DNA of 20,775 nt. Origin: Pseudomonadota bacterium. Lineage in GTDB: Bacteria; Pseudomonadota; Gammaproteobacteria; Burkholderiales; Burkholderiaceae_D. The stretch is from the NCBI GenBank assembly GCA_023422955.1, contig JAFAGG010000071.1, positions 1 through 20,775 on the forward strand. The letters are read 5' to 3'. The notes under the pieces are model-generated. The model saw only the letters and a list, made by a program, of their open reading frames with translations, searched no databases and was not told the origin of the DNA. A program made the translations under genes and the position numbers. Position 1 is the first letter of the stretch; every line of letters starts with the position of its first letter. Shown here in pieces: positions 7,896 through 14,296 of the stretch.

Positions 7896-8630
7896 ATGGA
7901 TACAAAGGCCTCATTCCGCTGTTCCCGACTGCTGTCCCGCACTCTGCTGGCGGCATGCGGCCTTGTCCTGGCAGTTTCCGCGGCGGCCCAGTCGCAGCAG
8001 GCGGCACGCCAGGACCCGCGCCAGATACTAAAGGCCGTTGAGCGTTTCCTGCATATGCAAACCGCAGGATTGCCGGGCGATGTCAGCATCGAGGTCGGCT
8101 CGCTCGACCCGCGCCTGAATATGAGCGCCTGCACCACCCTGCAATCTTTCCTGCCGAACGGCAGCCGCGCCTGGGGCAAGACCACGGTAGGCGTGCGCTG
8201 CAATGAAGCCAATCCCTGGACGGTGTATGTGCAAGCGCAGGTGCGCGTGCGGGGCGACTATTACGTCACCGCCGCGCCGCTGGCGCAGGGCGCGGTGATC
8301 GACGAACCGCAACTCGTGAAGGCGCAGGGCGATTTGTCCGCGCTGCCTAGCGGCGTCATCACCGATCCGGCACAAGCCGTGGGCAAAACGCTGATCCTGC
8401 CGATTGCCGCCGGTTTGCCCTTGCGCCAGGAAATCCTGCGCAGCCCGCCGGTGGTGCAACAAGGTCAGGTCGTTCGCATTGTGCTGAACGGCCCCGGCTT
8501 CAGCGTTTCGAATGAAGGCCGGGCGCTGGGCAACGGCGCAGAAGGCCAACTGGTCCAGGCCCGTACATCGCAGGGGCAGGTTGTCAGCGGGTTCGCGAAG
8601 GCAGGCGGCATGCTGCTGGTAACATATTGA
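7896..8630 (+). CDS. flgA: FlgA: P-ring assembly chaperone
   Basis: 244 residues from the ATG at 7896, which places a typical signal peptide first (basic RCSRLLSR, hydrophobic core, predicted cleavage near SAAAQS). Upstream in-frame codons reach a GTG at 7803 but would bury the signal. The C-terminal half is a SAF/FlgA domain, with APLAQGAVIDEPQLVKAQGD, the AVGKTLILPIAAGLPLRQEI segment, VVQQGQVVRIV, and the closing EGQLVQARTSQGQVVSGFAK. It works in the periplasm, helping FlgI form the P ring. No good ribosome site precedes the ATG, so initiation may be weak. It is divergent from flgB and 102 bp ahead of flgM. Confidence 0.93.
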   Translation: MDTKASFRCSRLLSRTLLAACGLVLAVSAAAQSQQAARQDPRQILKAVERFLHMQTAGLPGDVSIEVGSLDPRLNMSACTTLQSFLPNGSRAWGKTTVGVRCNEANPWTVYVQAQVRVRGDYYVTAAPLAQGAVIDEPQLVKAQGDLSALPSGVITDPAQAVGKTLILPIAAGLPLRQEILRSPPVVQQGQVVRIVLNGPGFSVSNEGRALGNGAEGQLVQARTSQGQVVSGFAKAGGMLLVTY

Positions 8631-8664
8631 ATCAATTTTTGATGAATATTAACTATCTGACAGC

Positions 8665-8691
8665 TAAAGTTTTTGCCCTTGCCGCCGATAC
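8665..8691 (+). promoter_or_regulatory. Sigma-28 (FliA) promoter for flgM-flgN
   Basis: TAAAGTTT at 8665-8672, an 11-base spacer, then GCCGATAC at 8684-8691. The -35 element is a full match to the enteric sigma-28 consensus TAAAGTTT-N11-GCCGATAA, the spacing is exact, and the -10 has one mismatch. It lies 41 bp before the flgM ATG, in the spacer after flgA. It lets FliA, encoded at 14297-15034, drive its own inhibitor and the flgN chaperone, the usual class III arrangement. Confidence 0.88.
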
Positions 8692-8732
8692 CGGAGTATC
8701 AGCGAAACGGCGCTGCAACCTTTGGGTGATGT

Positions 8733-9032
8733 ATGAAGATCAATGATGTAAGCAAAAAGGTCTCGGACCTGCCGATTGCGCCCGGCCAGCCGCGCAGCGG
8801 CCGCACGACGGGAAAAACCGAAGCCGCTTCCGGCTCCGCCACCGACAATGTCAGCCTGTCGGCGCAATCCCAGGCAATCGCCAAGGCCGCCGGCAGCGAC
8901 CCGGTGTTCGATGCCGGCAAGGTCGAGGAAATCAAGGCGGCAATCGCCGGCGGCAGCTTCCGCGTCAATACCGAGCGCGTTGCCGACGGCCTGATCGAAT
9001 CCGTGCAGGATCTGATCGGCACTCACAAGTAA
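8733..9032 (+). CDS. flgM: FlgM: anti-sigma-28 factor
   Basis: 99 residues. The N terminus MKINDVSKKV and a Gly/Ser/Thr-rich flexible stretch (about 15-50) fit the disordered, exported half of FlgM. The C-terminal half, including KVEEIKAAIAGGSFRVNTER and the helix VADGLIESVQDLI, is the sigma-28-binding region. It binds FliA in the cytoplasm until the hook is complete, then leaves through the flagellar export gate. It has its own sigma-28 promoter at 8665-8691 and is followed nine bases later by flgN. The ribosome site (GGGTGATGT) is modest. Confidence 0.95.
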   Translation: MKINDVSKKVSDLPIAPGQPRSGRTTGKTEAASGSATDNVSLSAQSQAIAKAAGSDPVFDAGKVEEIKAAIAGGSFRVNTERVADGLIESVQDLIGTHK

Positions 9033-9041
9033 GGACACAAC

Positions 9042-9518
9042 ATGCAGTCACGCAGCAATGATCCCGGCGCCCAGCTGGCGCGGGAACAGGATGTCACCAA
9101 CGCCCTTCTGACGCTGCTGCGCCAGGAACAGGCCAGCCTGGTGCAAGCCGACATCAATAGCGTGACTGACCTGCTGAATGAAAAATCGCTGCTGATTGCA
9201 GAGGCCACCGACCTGACCATCGCACGCCACCAGGCCCTGGCTCATGTCGGTTTTGAAGCCAATGAAACCGGCATGCAGGCATGGATTGCCAAGCAGCCCG
9301 CGCAAAGCGCAGCCGTTCAAACCTGGCACAGCCTGATCGAACTCGCCCGCGAAGCCAAGGAAATCAACCGCACCAACGGCTTGCTGATCAACCAGCAACT
9401 GTCCCGCAACGAAGCCGCGCTCAATGTCCTGCGCGGCGGAGAATCCAGCGCCAGCACCTACGGCCCCAACGGCCAGACCAGCACCAGACCGGTTTCGCGT
9501 AGCCGGGTGGTGGGCTGA
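9042..9518 (+). CDS. flgN: FlgN: type III chaperone for hook-junction proteins
   Basis: 158 residues, nearly all helical. An early segment, NALLTLLRQEQASLVQADIN, and a later one, IELAREAKEINRTNGLLINQ, match the FlgN family; the tail is Ser/Thr-rich and variable. It is known to hold FlgK and FlgL (beyond this window) in export-ready form in the cytoplasm. The start follows AAGGACACAAC. It is nine bases after flgM, so the two are almost certainly co-transcribed from the sigma-28 promoter and perhaps from flgA. Confidence 0.93.
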   Translation: MQSRSNDPGAQLAREQDVTNALLTLLRQEQASLVQADINSVTDLLNEKSLLIAEATDLTIARHQALAHVGFEANETGMQAWIAKQPAQSAAVQTWHSLIELAREAKEINRTNGLLINQQLSRNEAALNVLRGGESSASTYGPNGQTSTRPVSRSRVVG

Positions 9519-9702
9519 TTAATTTCCGCTCTTCTTTCTCCTCTTGTCCCTTTCTATAAAGGGAAACAGAGCTGTTGCCTTTAGCAGTGAGTATGCAAGC
9601 TGCTTCCCAAGCATTCTTATTCCCATGTTGTATGGCAGTGTCACATGTTAAATTGGCACTTTGCGATATATAACAAGCCATGTTCTTATCAGGAGTGGAA
9701 GT
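9519..9702. other. Spacer between flgN and the nuclease gene
   Basis: 184 bp with no gene visible. A 7-bp stem with a four-base loop (TCCCTTT-CTAT-AAAGGGA, 9547-9564) follows flgN by about 30 bp but lacks a T tract, so it is at best a weak terminator. Base composition becomes A+T-rich from about 9590. I find no convincing promoter for the downstream gene, though GATATATAAC near 9664-9673 could be a -10-like sequence. Confidence 0.4.
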
Positions 9703-10401
9703 GTGAGAGGCAGGGTCATTTCCTACATTGAGATGTGCCAGAATGAGGGTACAAGCCTTCAGCGAGGCATGAATTTCCGTCTGAAGGGGCGCCATTCCGT
9801 CATTCTTATGTCGGTACGCCCCAACTCACCTTATCGTGATGAAGTGCAAGACGATGGCGCTGTACTTATCTACGAGGGGCACGACGAGCCCAAGCGCAAG
9901 GGAATTAATGATCCGAAGCTTCTCGATCAACCTGAGCAATTAACTAGCGGCGCCCTTACCGACAACGGAAAATTCCACCAAGCCGCCCAACGTTTCAAAA
10001 ACGGTGAAAAAGGCCCTGACATAGTCCAGGTATACGAAAAGATTAAAGCCGGCATCTGGATCGACAATGGATTCTTTCACTTGGTTGATTCATGGGTAGA
10101 AAATGATGGGGTGAGGAATGTGTTTAAGTTCAAATTGGTTGCCGTTGAAAGCGTTTCTGATGAATCAGCCGCAGAGGAATTGTCCAATCGCCTGGTTGAG
10201 CGTAGCCGAATTATTCCAACTAGCATCAAGTTAGAAGTGTGGGCTCGCGATAATGGCAAGTGCGTAACTTGTGGCGCAAACGATGAACTGCATTTCGATC
10301 ACATTCTTCCTTATTCAAAAGGTGGAACGTCTTTGAAGGCTGAAAATGTGCAGTTGCTCTGTGCGCGTCACAACCTTCGCAAGAGCGCAAAAATTCAATG
10401 A
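9703..10401 (+). CDS. SRA-like/HNH endonuclease, probable type IV (modified-DNA) restriction enzyme
   Basis: 232 residues from the GTG at 9703, which AGGAG precedes by seven bases; a TTG at 9661 in frame has no such site. Residues 170-232 are an HNH zinc-type domain: C187-V-T-C190, H197-F-D199-H200-I, N215, and C220-A-R-H223-N. Residues 30-150 align by eye with SRA/YDG modified-cytosine readers: LIYEGHDE near the strand TYTG of UHRF1, DQPEQLTSGALTDNGKF near its DQKLTNTNRAL, and IWIDNGFFHLVDSW (118-131) near its YDGIYKVVKYW. Size and order fit small bacterial SRA-HNH enzymes, which cut DNA with 5-methyl- or hydroxymethyl-cytosine. The HNH call is firm; SRA is inferred. It is markedly A+T-rich (22 G/C in the 60 bases from 10081) against its neighbours, which suggests transfer. 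No methylase partner is nearby. Confidence 0.85.
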   Translation: MRGRVISYIEMCQNEGTSLQRGMNFRLKGRHSVILMSVRPNSPYRDEVQDDGAVLIYEGHDEPKRKGINDPKLLDQPEQLTSGALTDNGKFHQAAQRFKNGEKGPDIVQVYEKIKAGIWIDNGFFHLVDSWVENDGVRNVFKFKLVAVESVSDESAAEELSNRLVERSRIIPTSIKLEVWARDNGKCVTCGANDELHFDHILPYSKGGTSLKAENVQLLCARHNLRKSAKIQ

Positions 10402-10474
10402 GCATGACAAGCGCATCAACACAGACTGGCAATTACGGTGGGCTGCATTGCCAGCTAGTTATTAAAAGTGAAAA

Positions 10475-10504
10475 AAGCCCGAGAGCTTGCAGGCTCCCGG
10501 GCTT
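10475..10504. terminator. Bidirectional rho-independent terminator between the nuclease and chemoreceptor genes
   Basis: AAGCCCGAGAGC pairs with GCTCCCGGGCTT (one mismatch in 12) around a TTGCAG loop. On the plus strand the stem runs into CTTCTTTATTT; on the minus strand it runs into a T-run (complement of AAAAAA at 10471-10476). It sits in the 137-bp gap between two convergent genes, ending at 10401 and 10539, so it probably serves both. Confidence 0.8.
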
Positions 10505-10538
10505 CTTTATTTCCAAAATCCTAGCGGAGCGGCAAATC

Positions 10539-12281
10539 TCAGAACTCTTCCCATTCGTCCGTCTGCGGCGAAGAAGCTTTTGCATCCCGACGCTTGACGG
10601 CCAATGCAGGTTGAGCGACGCGTGCCGGCGATGAGGGCATATTCGCCTGCCTAGCATTCGATGAAAGCACTGGCGTGGATGCAGAAGTATTTACGCGCTG
10701 AGTATGCGGAGCCACGTCGGGCGTGGCGTTTCTGTCCAGCTTGAAGGTATTGACCAGCCTGGCCAGCACTGCGGCCTGATCCTGCAAGGACTGCGCGGCG
10801 GCCGCGGCTTCTTCCACCAGCGCCGCATTCTGTTGCGTGACTTGATCCATTTGCGTAATCGCCTGGTTCACCTGTTCGATGCCGGTGCTCTGCTCCTGGC
10901 TGGCTGCGGTGATTTCGCCCATGATGTCGGTTACGCGGCTGACGCTGCCGACGACTTCTTCCATGGTAGAGCCGGCTTCCGCCACGAGCTTACTGCCCGT
11001 CCCCACTTTTTCCACCGAGGTGCTGATCAGCTCCTTGATTTCCTTCGCCGCGGATGCGGAGCGTTGCGCCAGGCTGCGCACCTCGGTCGCCACCACCGCA
11101 AAGCCGCGACCTTGTTCGCCGGCACGCGCTGCTTCGACGGCAGCATTCAGGGCGAGAATATTGGTCTGGAACGCGATGCCGTCGATGACGGCAATGATGT
11201 CGACGATCTTCTTGGCGGACTCGTTGATTTCATCCATGGTGCCGATCACCCGGGAAACAGCCTCGCCTCCTTTGGATGCCACGTCGGAAGCGACTATCGC
11301 CAGTTGGTTGGCCTGGCGGGCATTGTCGGCATTCTGCCTGACGGTGGAAGTGAGTTCTTCCATCGACGATGCGGTTTCTTCCAGCGAGCTGGCCTGCTGT
11401 TCGGTACGCGAGGACAAGTCCTGGTTGCCGGCCGCGATCTGGCCGGACGCGGTGGCGATAGTTTGCGTGCCGGTTCTTACCTGGCCCACGATATCGGCCA
11501 GGCTGGTGTTCATATCCTTCAGCGATTGCAGCAACTGCCCGGTTTCATCCTTGGACGAAACCTCGATGCGGGTGGACAAGTCGCCGCCTGCCACGGTGCG
11601 CGCAACGCTGACTGCGTAATTCAGCGGCTTGATGATGCTGCGCGACAGTGCCCAGGCCATGACAGCGCCGATGGCAATCGCGAGCAGGCCCAGCATAAGC
11701 AGCAGGTTGCGTCCCGATGCGTACAGCTCATCGACCCTGGTCTTTGCCTGCTCAAATACCACCTTCTGATATTCGACGACTTCCTGCACGGAAGCGTTAT
11801 AAGCATGCATGGCCGGATCCATTCGCGACACAATGAGTTGCCTGATTTGCGCCTGATCGGCGCCGTATCCCTGCTCCTTCATCTTGAGAATATCGTTCCT
11901 GATATCCATGTAGGTGTTGCGCTGTTCGGCAACTTTCGCCAGCAGGCGCTTGCCCCCTTCGCTGATGATCAGCGGTTCAAGCTCTTGCTGTATCTTGCTG
12001 ATCTCATTGCTCTGTGCAGCCATTTCAGCCTGATAGAACTTGATATCTTCAGGTTCGGTTACTTTCAGGCGCGCGGTAGTGCGGATCGCATTGGCGATAT
12101 TCCCCAGGTACCACATGTGGGACAGGCGCTCCTTAATGACGGCTTCTTCCATGTCGGCAGTAGCGCTGTTTACTTCCTGCAAGCGCCAGATGCCGATTGC
12201 CGCCATCAGGGCTGTCAGCGCCAGCACGAAAGAGAATGCGATCGCGAGGCGCACGCTGATTTTCAAATTACGTAATTGCAT
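10539..12281 (-). CDS. Methyl-accepting chemotaxis protein with four-helix-bundle sensor
   Basis: 580 residues from the ATG at 12281 (GAGG eight bases upstream; a TTG two codons earlier is less likely). TM1 is at about 10-31, a helical periplasmic domain of 4HB type at 32-190, TM2 at about 191-212, HAMP at 212-265, and then the long cytoplasmic coiled coil. The signalling tip is at about 368-392, with GIAFQTNILALNAAVEAARA and GEQGRGFAVVATEVR, the Tsr-like 36-heptad type without gaps. Methylation-type segments (SRTEQQASSLEETASSMEEL and the matching C-terminal helix) flank it. The last residues, EWEEF (576-580), resemble the NWETF tether for CheR and CheB. The ligand is not predictable. It lies 165 bp downstream of cheW on the same strand and ends at a bidirectional terminator. 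Confidence 0.95.
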   Translation of the reverse strand: MQLRNLKISVRLAIAFSFVLALTALMAAIGIWRLQEVNSATADMEEAVIKERLSHMWYLGNIANAIRTTARLKVTEPEDIKFYQAEMAAQSNEISKIQQELEPLIISEGGKRLLAKVAEQRNTYMDIRNDILKMKEQGYGADQAQIRQLIVSRMDPAMHAYNASVQEVVEYQKVVFEQAKTRVDELYASGRNLLLMLGLLAIAIGAVMAWALSRSIIKPLNYAVSVARTVAGGDLSTRIEVSSKDETGQLLQSLKDMNTSLADIVGQVRTGTQTIATASGQIAAGNQDLSSRTEQQASSLEETASSMEELTSTVRQNADNARQANQLAIVASDVASKGGEAVSRVIGTMDEINESAKKIVDIIAVIDGIAFQTNILALNAAVEAARAGEQGRGFAVVATEVRSLAQRSASAAKEIKELISTSVEKVGTGSKLVAEAGSTMEEVVGSVSRVTDIMGEITAASQEQSTGIEQVNQAITQMDQVTQQNAALVEEAAAAAQSLQDQAAVLARLVNTFKLDRNATPDVAPHTQRVNTSASTPVLSSNARQANMPSSPARVAQPALAVKRRDAKASSPQTDEWEEF

Positions 12282-12446
12282 TTTCAATTCCTCAATTCAT
12301 CAGGCGGATCATGAAGCGTCGCGCCTCTACTGCACAAACCCGTTCAACCCCATCCCTCTTCAGCGAACGAGACCTTCCCCAAAGGCTGCATCCCGCCACG
12401 CGCACGGGCTAGGCATGCATGCCGCTCAGCTTGAACACGCTTACCT
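12282..12446. other. Spacer between cheW and the chemoreceptor gene
   Basis: 165 bp without a gene. A perfect 12-bp palindrome, GGCATGCATGCC, lies at 12412-12423, just after the cheW stop. I found no sigma-28 match on the minus strand, so the receptor may be read from the cheW promoter. Confidence 0.35.
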
Positions 12447-12923
12447 TCAGGCGACCATTTCCTCGCTCAGCCTCATTTCATCGGATGACATCAGCCGTTC
12501 GATATCGACCAGGATCAGCATGCGCTCATCCACTATTCCCATGCCCATCAGATAATCCATGTTCAATGCCGCCCCCATTTCCGGCGCAGGCTTGATCTGC
12601 TCTTTTGAAAGTTGCGTCACATTGGATACGCTATCGACCACCATGCCCACTACCCGGCCACTCATGTTCAGGATGATCACCACCGTAAACTGGTCGTAAG
12701 TCGGCGTACCCAGGTTGAAGCGGATACGCATGTCCACGATGGGCACGATGATGCCGCGCAGGTTCACCACTCCCTTGATGAATTCCGGCGCATTCGCAAT
12801 ATGCGTCACATTCTCGTAACCCCGGATTTCCTGCACCTTCAGAATATCGATGCCGTATTCTTCCGCTCCCAGGCGAAAGGCCAGAAACTCTCCTGAATTG
12901 ACATTCATTTCGTTTTTAAACAT
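12447..12923 (-). CDS. cheW: CheW: chemotaxis coupling protein
   Basis: 158 residues, a single CheW domain throughout. EFLAFRLGAEEYGIDILKVQ and EIRGYENVTHIANAPEFIKG are near the start; the hallmark VVNLRGIIVPIVDMRIRF follows, then GRVVGMVVDSVSNVTQLS and the final MGMGIVDERMLILVDIERLM. It couples chemoreceptors to the kinase CheA at the inner membrane; CheA itself is not in the window. The start is either the ATG at 12923 or the one five codons later (12908); neither has a strong ribosome site. A sigma-28-like promoter lies 58 bp upstream. The adjacent receptor gene suggests a small sensory pair under flagellar control. Confidence 0.95.
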   Translation of the reverse strand: MFKNEMNVNSGEFLAFRLGAEEYGIDILKVQEIRGYENVTHIANAPEFIKGVVNLRGIIVPIVDMRIRFNLGTPTYDQFTVVIILNMSGRVVGMVVDSVSNVTQLSKEQIKPAPEMGAALNMDYLMGMGIVDERMLILVDIERLMSSDEMRLSEEMVA

Positions 12924-12980
12924 GTTTTCATTCTTTAAAAATTAGTTCCCCACTGCCCGCAGGAATAAGCCTGCAAGCCC

Positions 12981-13007
12981 TCAACGGAGGCTTTACCTGA
13001 AACTTTA
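12981..13007 (-). promoter_or_regulatory. Candidate sigma-28 promoter for cheW and the chemoreceptor
   Basis: Reading the minus strand, TAAAGTTT (13007-13000) is a full -35 match. Eleven bases on comes TCCGTTGA, which matches five of eight positions of GCCGATAA. The site ends 58 bp before the cheW ATG. A small hairpin, GCAGG-CTTATT-CCTGC, follows in the leader. The -35 and spacing are strong, the -10 weak. Confidence 0.55.
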
Positions 13008-13291
13008 GGCTTCTCTCGCCCGCTTCATTTTTTTCAAGCTTAAGCGAACTTCAATCATTGCAGGCCATCATTTCAATACTGGACGATTTATACATATTGC
13101 CTATTTATGAGAGTGCCAAGTTGGCACAACACCAATCAAAAGAAAGCCGGAGAGCGAACGACAAGGATGTGTTTCCCGAGCGGGAGGCGTTCGGCTTCAG
13201 TACTTATTGCTGGATTGATCCCTCATGCATGCCTAAATATTAGGCACTGTTTAGTCCCACGGTATGGTGGAGTGGGTTACTGGTGAAGCGT
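13008..13291. other. Non-coding stretch with two perfect dyads
   Basis: I see no supportable gene. GTGCCAA-G-TTGGCAC (13113-13127) and TGCCTAA-ATA-TTAGGCA (13230-13246) are perfect inverted repeats about 117 bp apart. They share the outer TGCC...GGCA form, so could be protein-binding sites, but no regulator gene is adjacent. A frame of 61 codons (13058-13243, TTG start) has no recognisable motifs and no ribosome site. Confidence 0.4.
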
Positions 13292-13504
13292 TCAGGCTCT
13301 GTTTGCCAGCGAGCGCAAATAACCGCTGGTCGTATTCAGTGATTCGTGTCCCAGATTGTCGCGCACATGACGCAGATCGACCGCGTGGTTTGCCATGTGC
13401 GAGCCAGCGGTATGTCGTAGCGAATGCGCAAAGGCTTGAATAAAACGGCCCGCTAATCTCCAGCTTTCAATGTCGTGTTGCCCGCCCCAGATTATGCGAG
13501 AATC
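13292..13504 (-). pseudogene. C-terminal remnant of a tyrosine recombinase (phage-type integrase)
   Basis: A 70-codon frame on the minus strand, ended by TGA at 13292-13294 and bounded upstream by an in-frame stop at 13505. It encodes the end of an integrase catalytic domain: AHSLRHTAGSHM (H27 and catalytic R30 of the fragment), then DLRHVRDNLGHESLNTT (H53), and the nucleophile Y62 nine residues after that His. The first catalytic Arg, the Lys region and the core-binding domain are absent, and there is no plausible start codon before the motifs. Similarity seems to begin about residue 16. The sequence where the missing N-terminal part would lie is now an unrelated gene on the other strand, so this is a truncated relic of an integrated element. 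Confidence 0.85.
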
Positions 13505-13510
13505 TCATCC

Positions 13511-13765
13511 ATGAACCAAAACACAGAACTTGAAAAAGCCATCGCCTTTCTTGAGGCGGGCGACTGGGAAGCCGCGCATCCCATCGCGCAGGATGATCTT
13601 TCTGCACTAGGTTGCTGGGCTCACGGAATCGCGCATATTCTGGAAGGCGACTTGGGAAATGCGCGCTATTGGTATGGCCGTGCGCGCCGGGAGTTTCCAT
13701 CAGATCCCGATGCGACAGCGGAAATCGCAGTGCTTAAGGATGTGCTGACTCGTTCAAAACCTTAA
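13511..13765 (+). CDS. Conserved-looking small protein of unknown function
   Basis: 84 residues, MNQNTELEKAIAFLEAGDWE onward, from the ATG at 13511; a 12-codon upstream extension starts inside the recombinase relic and is less likely. The composition is that of a soluble helical protein: an ALEAGDWEAAH-like helix, then CWAHGIAHILEGDLGNARYW and a basic YGRARREFP segment, a helix-turn-helix layout reminiscent of a TPR repeat pair. There is no signal peptide or membrane segment. I recall similar short proteins in betaproteobacteria but know no function. Its ribosome site is weak (GCGAGAATCTC). It lies back to back with the recombinase relic, so it may mark the joint left by a rearrangement. Confidence 0.65.
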   Translation: MNQNTELEKAIAFLEAGDWEAAHPIAQDDLSALGCWAHGIAHILEGDLGNARYWYGRARREFPSDPDATAEIAVLKDVLTRSKP

Positions 13766-13933
13766 TTTCGGAGGCCGATGCTCACGAGTCGAGCGGTATG
13801 TTGCCGAAGCTAGGCGGCCGTAATCAGGGTGGCATTTCCCAATGCCCATCGCAGCGGGTATGCGGTTTCGGGAAGTAGCAGATTCTGCTTTACGTTGAAA
13901 AGAAACTTTGTGGCGCAGTGTCTGCTTCCGGCC
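13766..13933. other. Non-coding left flank of the MITE-like element
   Basis: No gene supported. A minus-strand frame of 67 codons (13754-13957) begins inside the inverted repeat and reads through this flank, without recognisable motifs. The segment ends CCGGCC at 13928-13933, half of the presumed CCGGCCGG insertion site. Confidence 0.4.
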
Positions 13934-14079
13934 GAGGCTGTGTAAAAACATAAGCACAGCGCGTTTTCGAGGGCGCTCTTACCCTTCCCTAGAGGACGTT
14001 CGTTGAATACAACTCTGTCTCGTTCTGAAAAGGCCGTTATTGCTTCGGCCGCTTTTCTTGGGTGTTTTTACACAGCCTC
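13934..14079. mobile_element. MITE-like element with 17-bp perfect terminal inverted repeats
   Basis: GAGGCTGTGTAAAAACA (13934-13950) is repeated perfectly inverted as TGTTTTTACACAGCCTC (14063-14079). GGCC flanks both ends (13930-13933 and 14080-14083), consistent with a four-base target duplication in an original CCGGCCGG palindrome; because that site is itself palindromic, the uninterrupted inverted match extends to 23 bp. The 112-bp interior carries no transposase frame. The terminal GGCTGTGTAAAAAC type is found at ends of some DDE insertion sequences, so a full-length relative elsewhere in the genome could mobilise it. I cannot name the family. Confidence 0.7.
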
Positions 14080-14296
14080 GGCCGGTAGCGGCCCTAAGAT
14101 AGGACAGAAGCTCTAAGCCGCTCAGGACGCAATGACTATGGCGCAAGAATAGGCCAATAGCAGTAACTGTGGCGTCGCGGCAGTCACCACTTCGTCGCGA
14201 TGAGCGGTAACGCTTTGATGTATATAAGGAGAGCCTGCAACAACTGCGACGCTCATATGGCTTAGTAGCGAAGCATGCAAGCGCAGCAGAAGAGCG
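14080..14296. other. Non-coding right flank, downstream of fliA
   Basis: About 217 bp between the MITE and the fliA stop. I see no terminator hairpin with a T tract for the fliA transcript. A 44-codon minus-strand frame (14256 to 14122, ATG start) has no ribosome site and no recognisable motif, and I leave it uncalled. Confidence 0.4.

Noticed and set aside
10704..12275. A 523-codon plus-strand frame opposite the chemoreceptor gene
   Set aside because: Antisense shadow without any recognisable motif.
13058..13243. A possible 61-residue gene starting at a TTG
   Set aside because: No ribosome site, no motif, and it runs over one of the two dyads; noncoding sequence is the simpler reading.
14122..14256. 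A 44-residue minus-strand frame between the MITE and fliA
   Set aside because: ATG present but no ribosome site and no recognisable sequence; length is within chance expectation.
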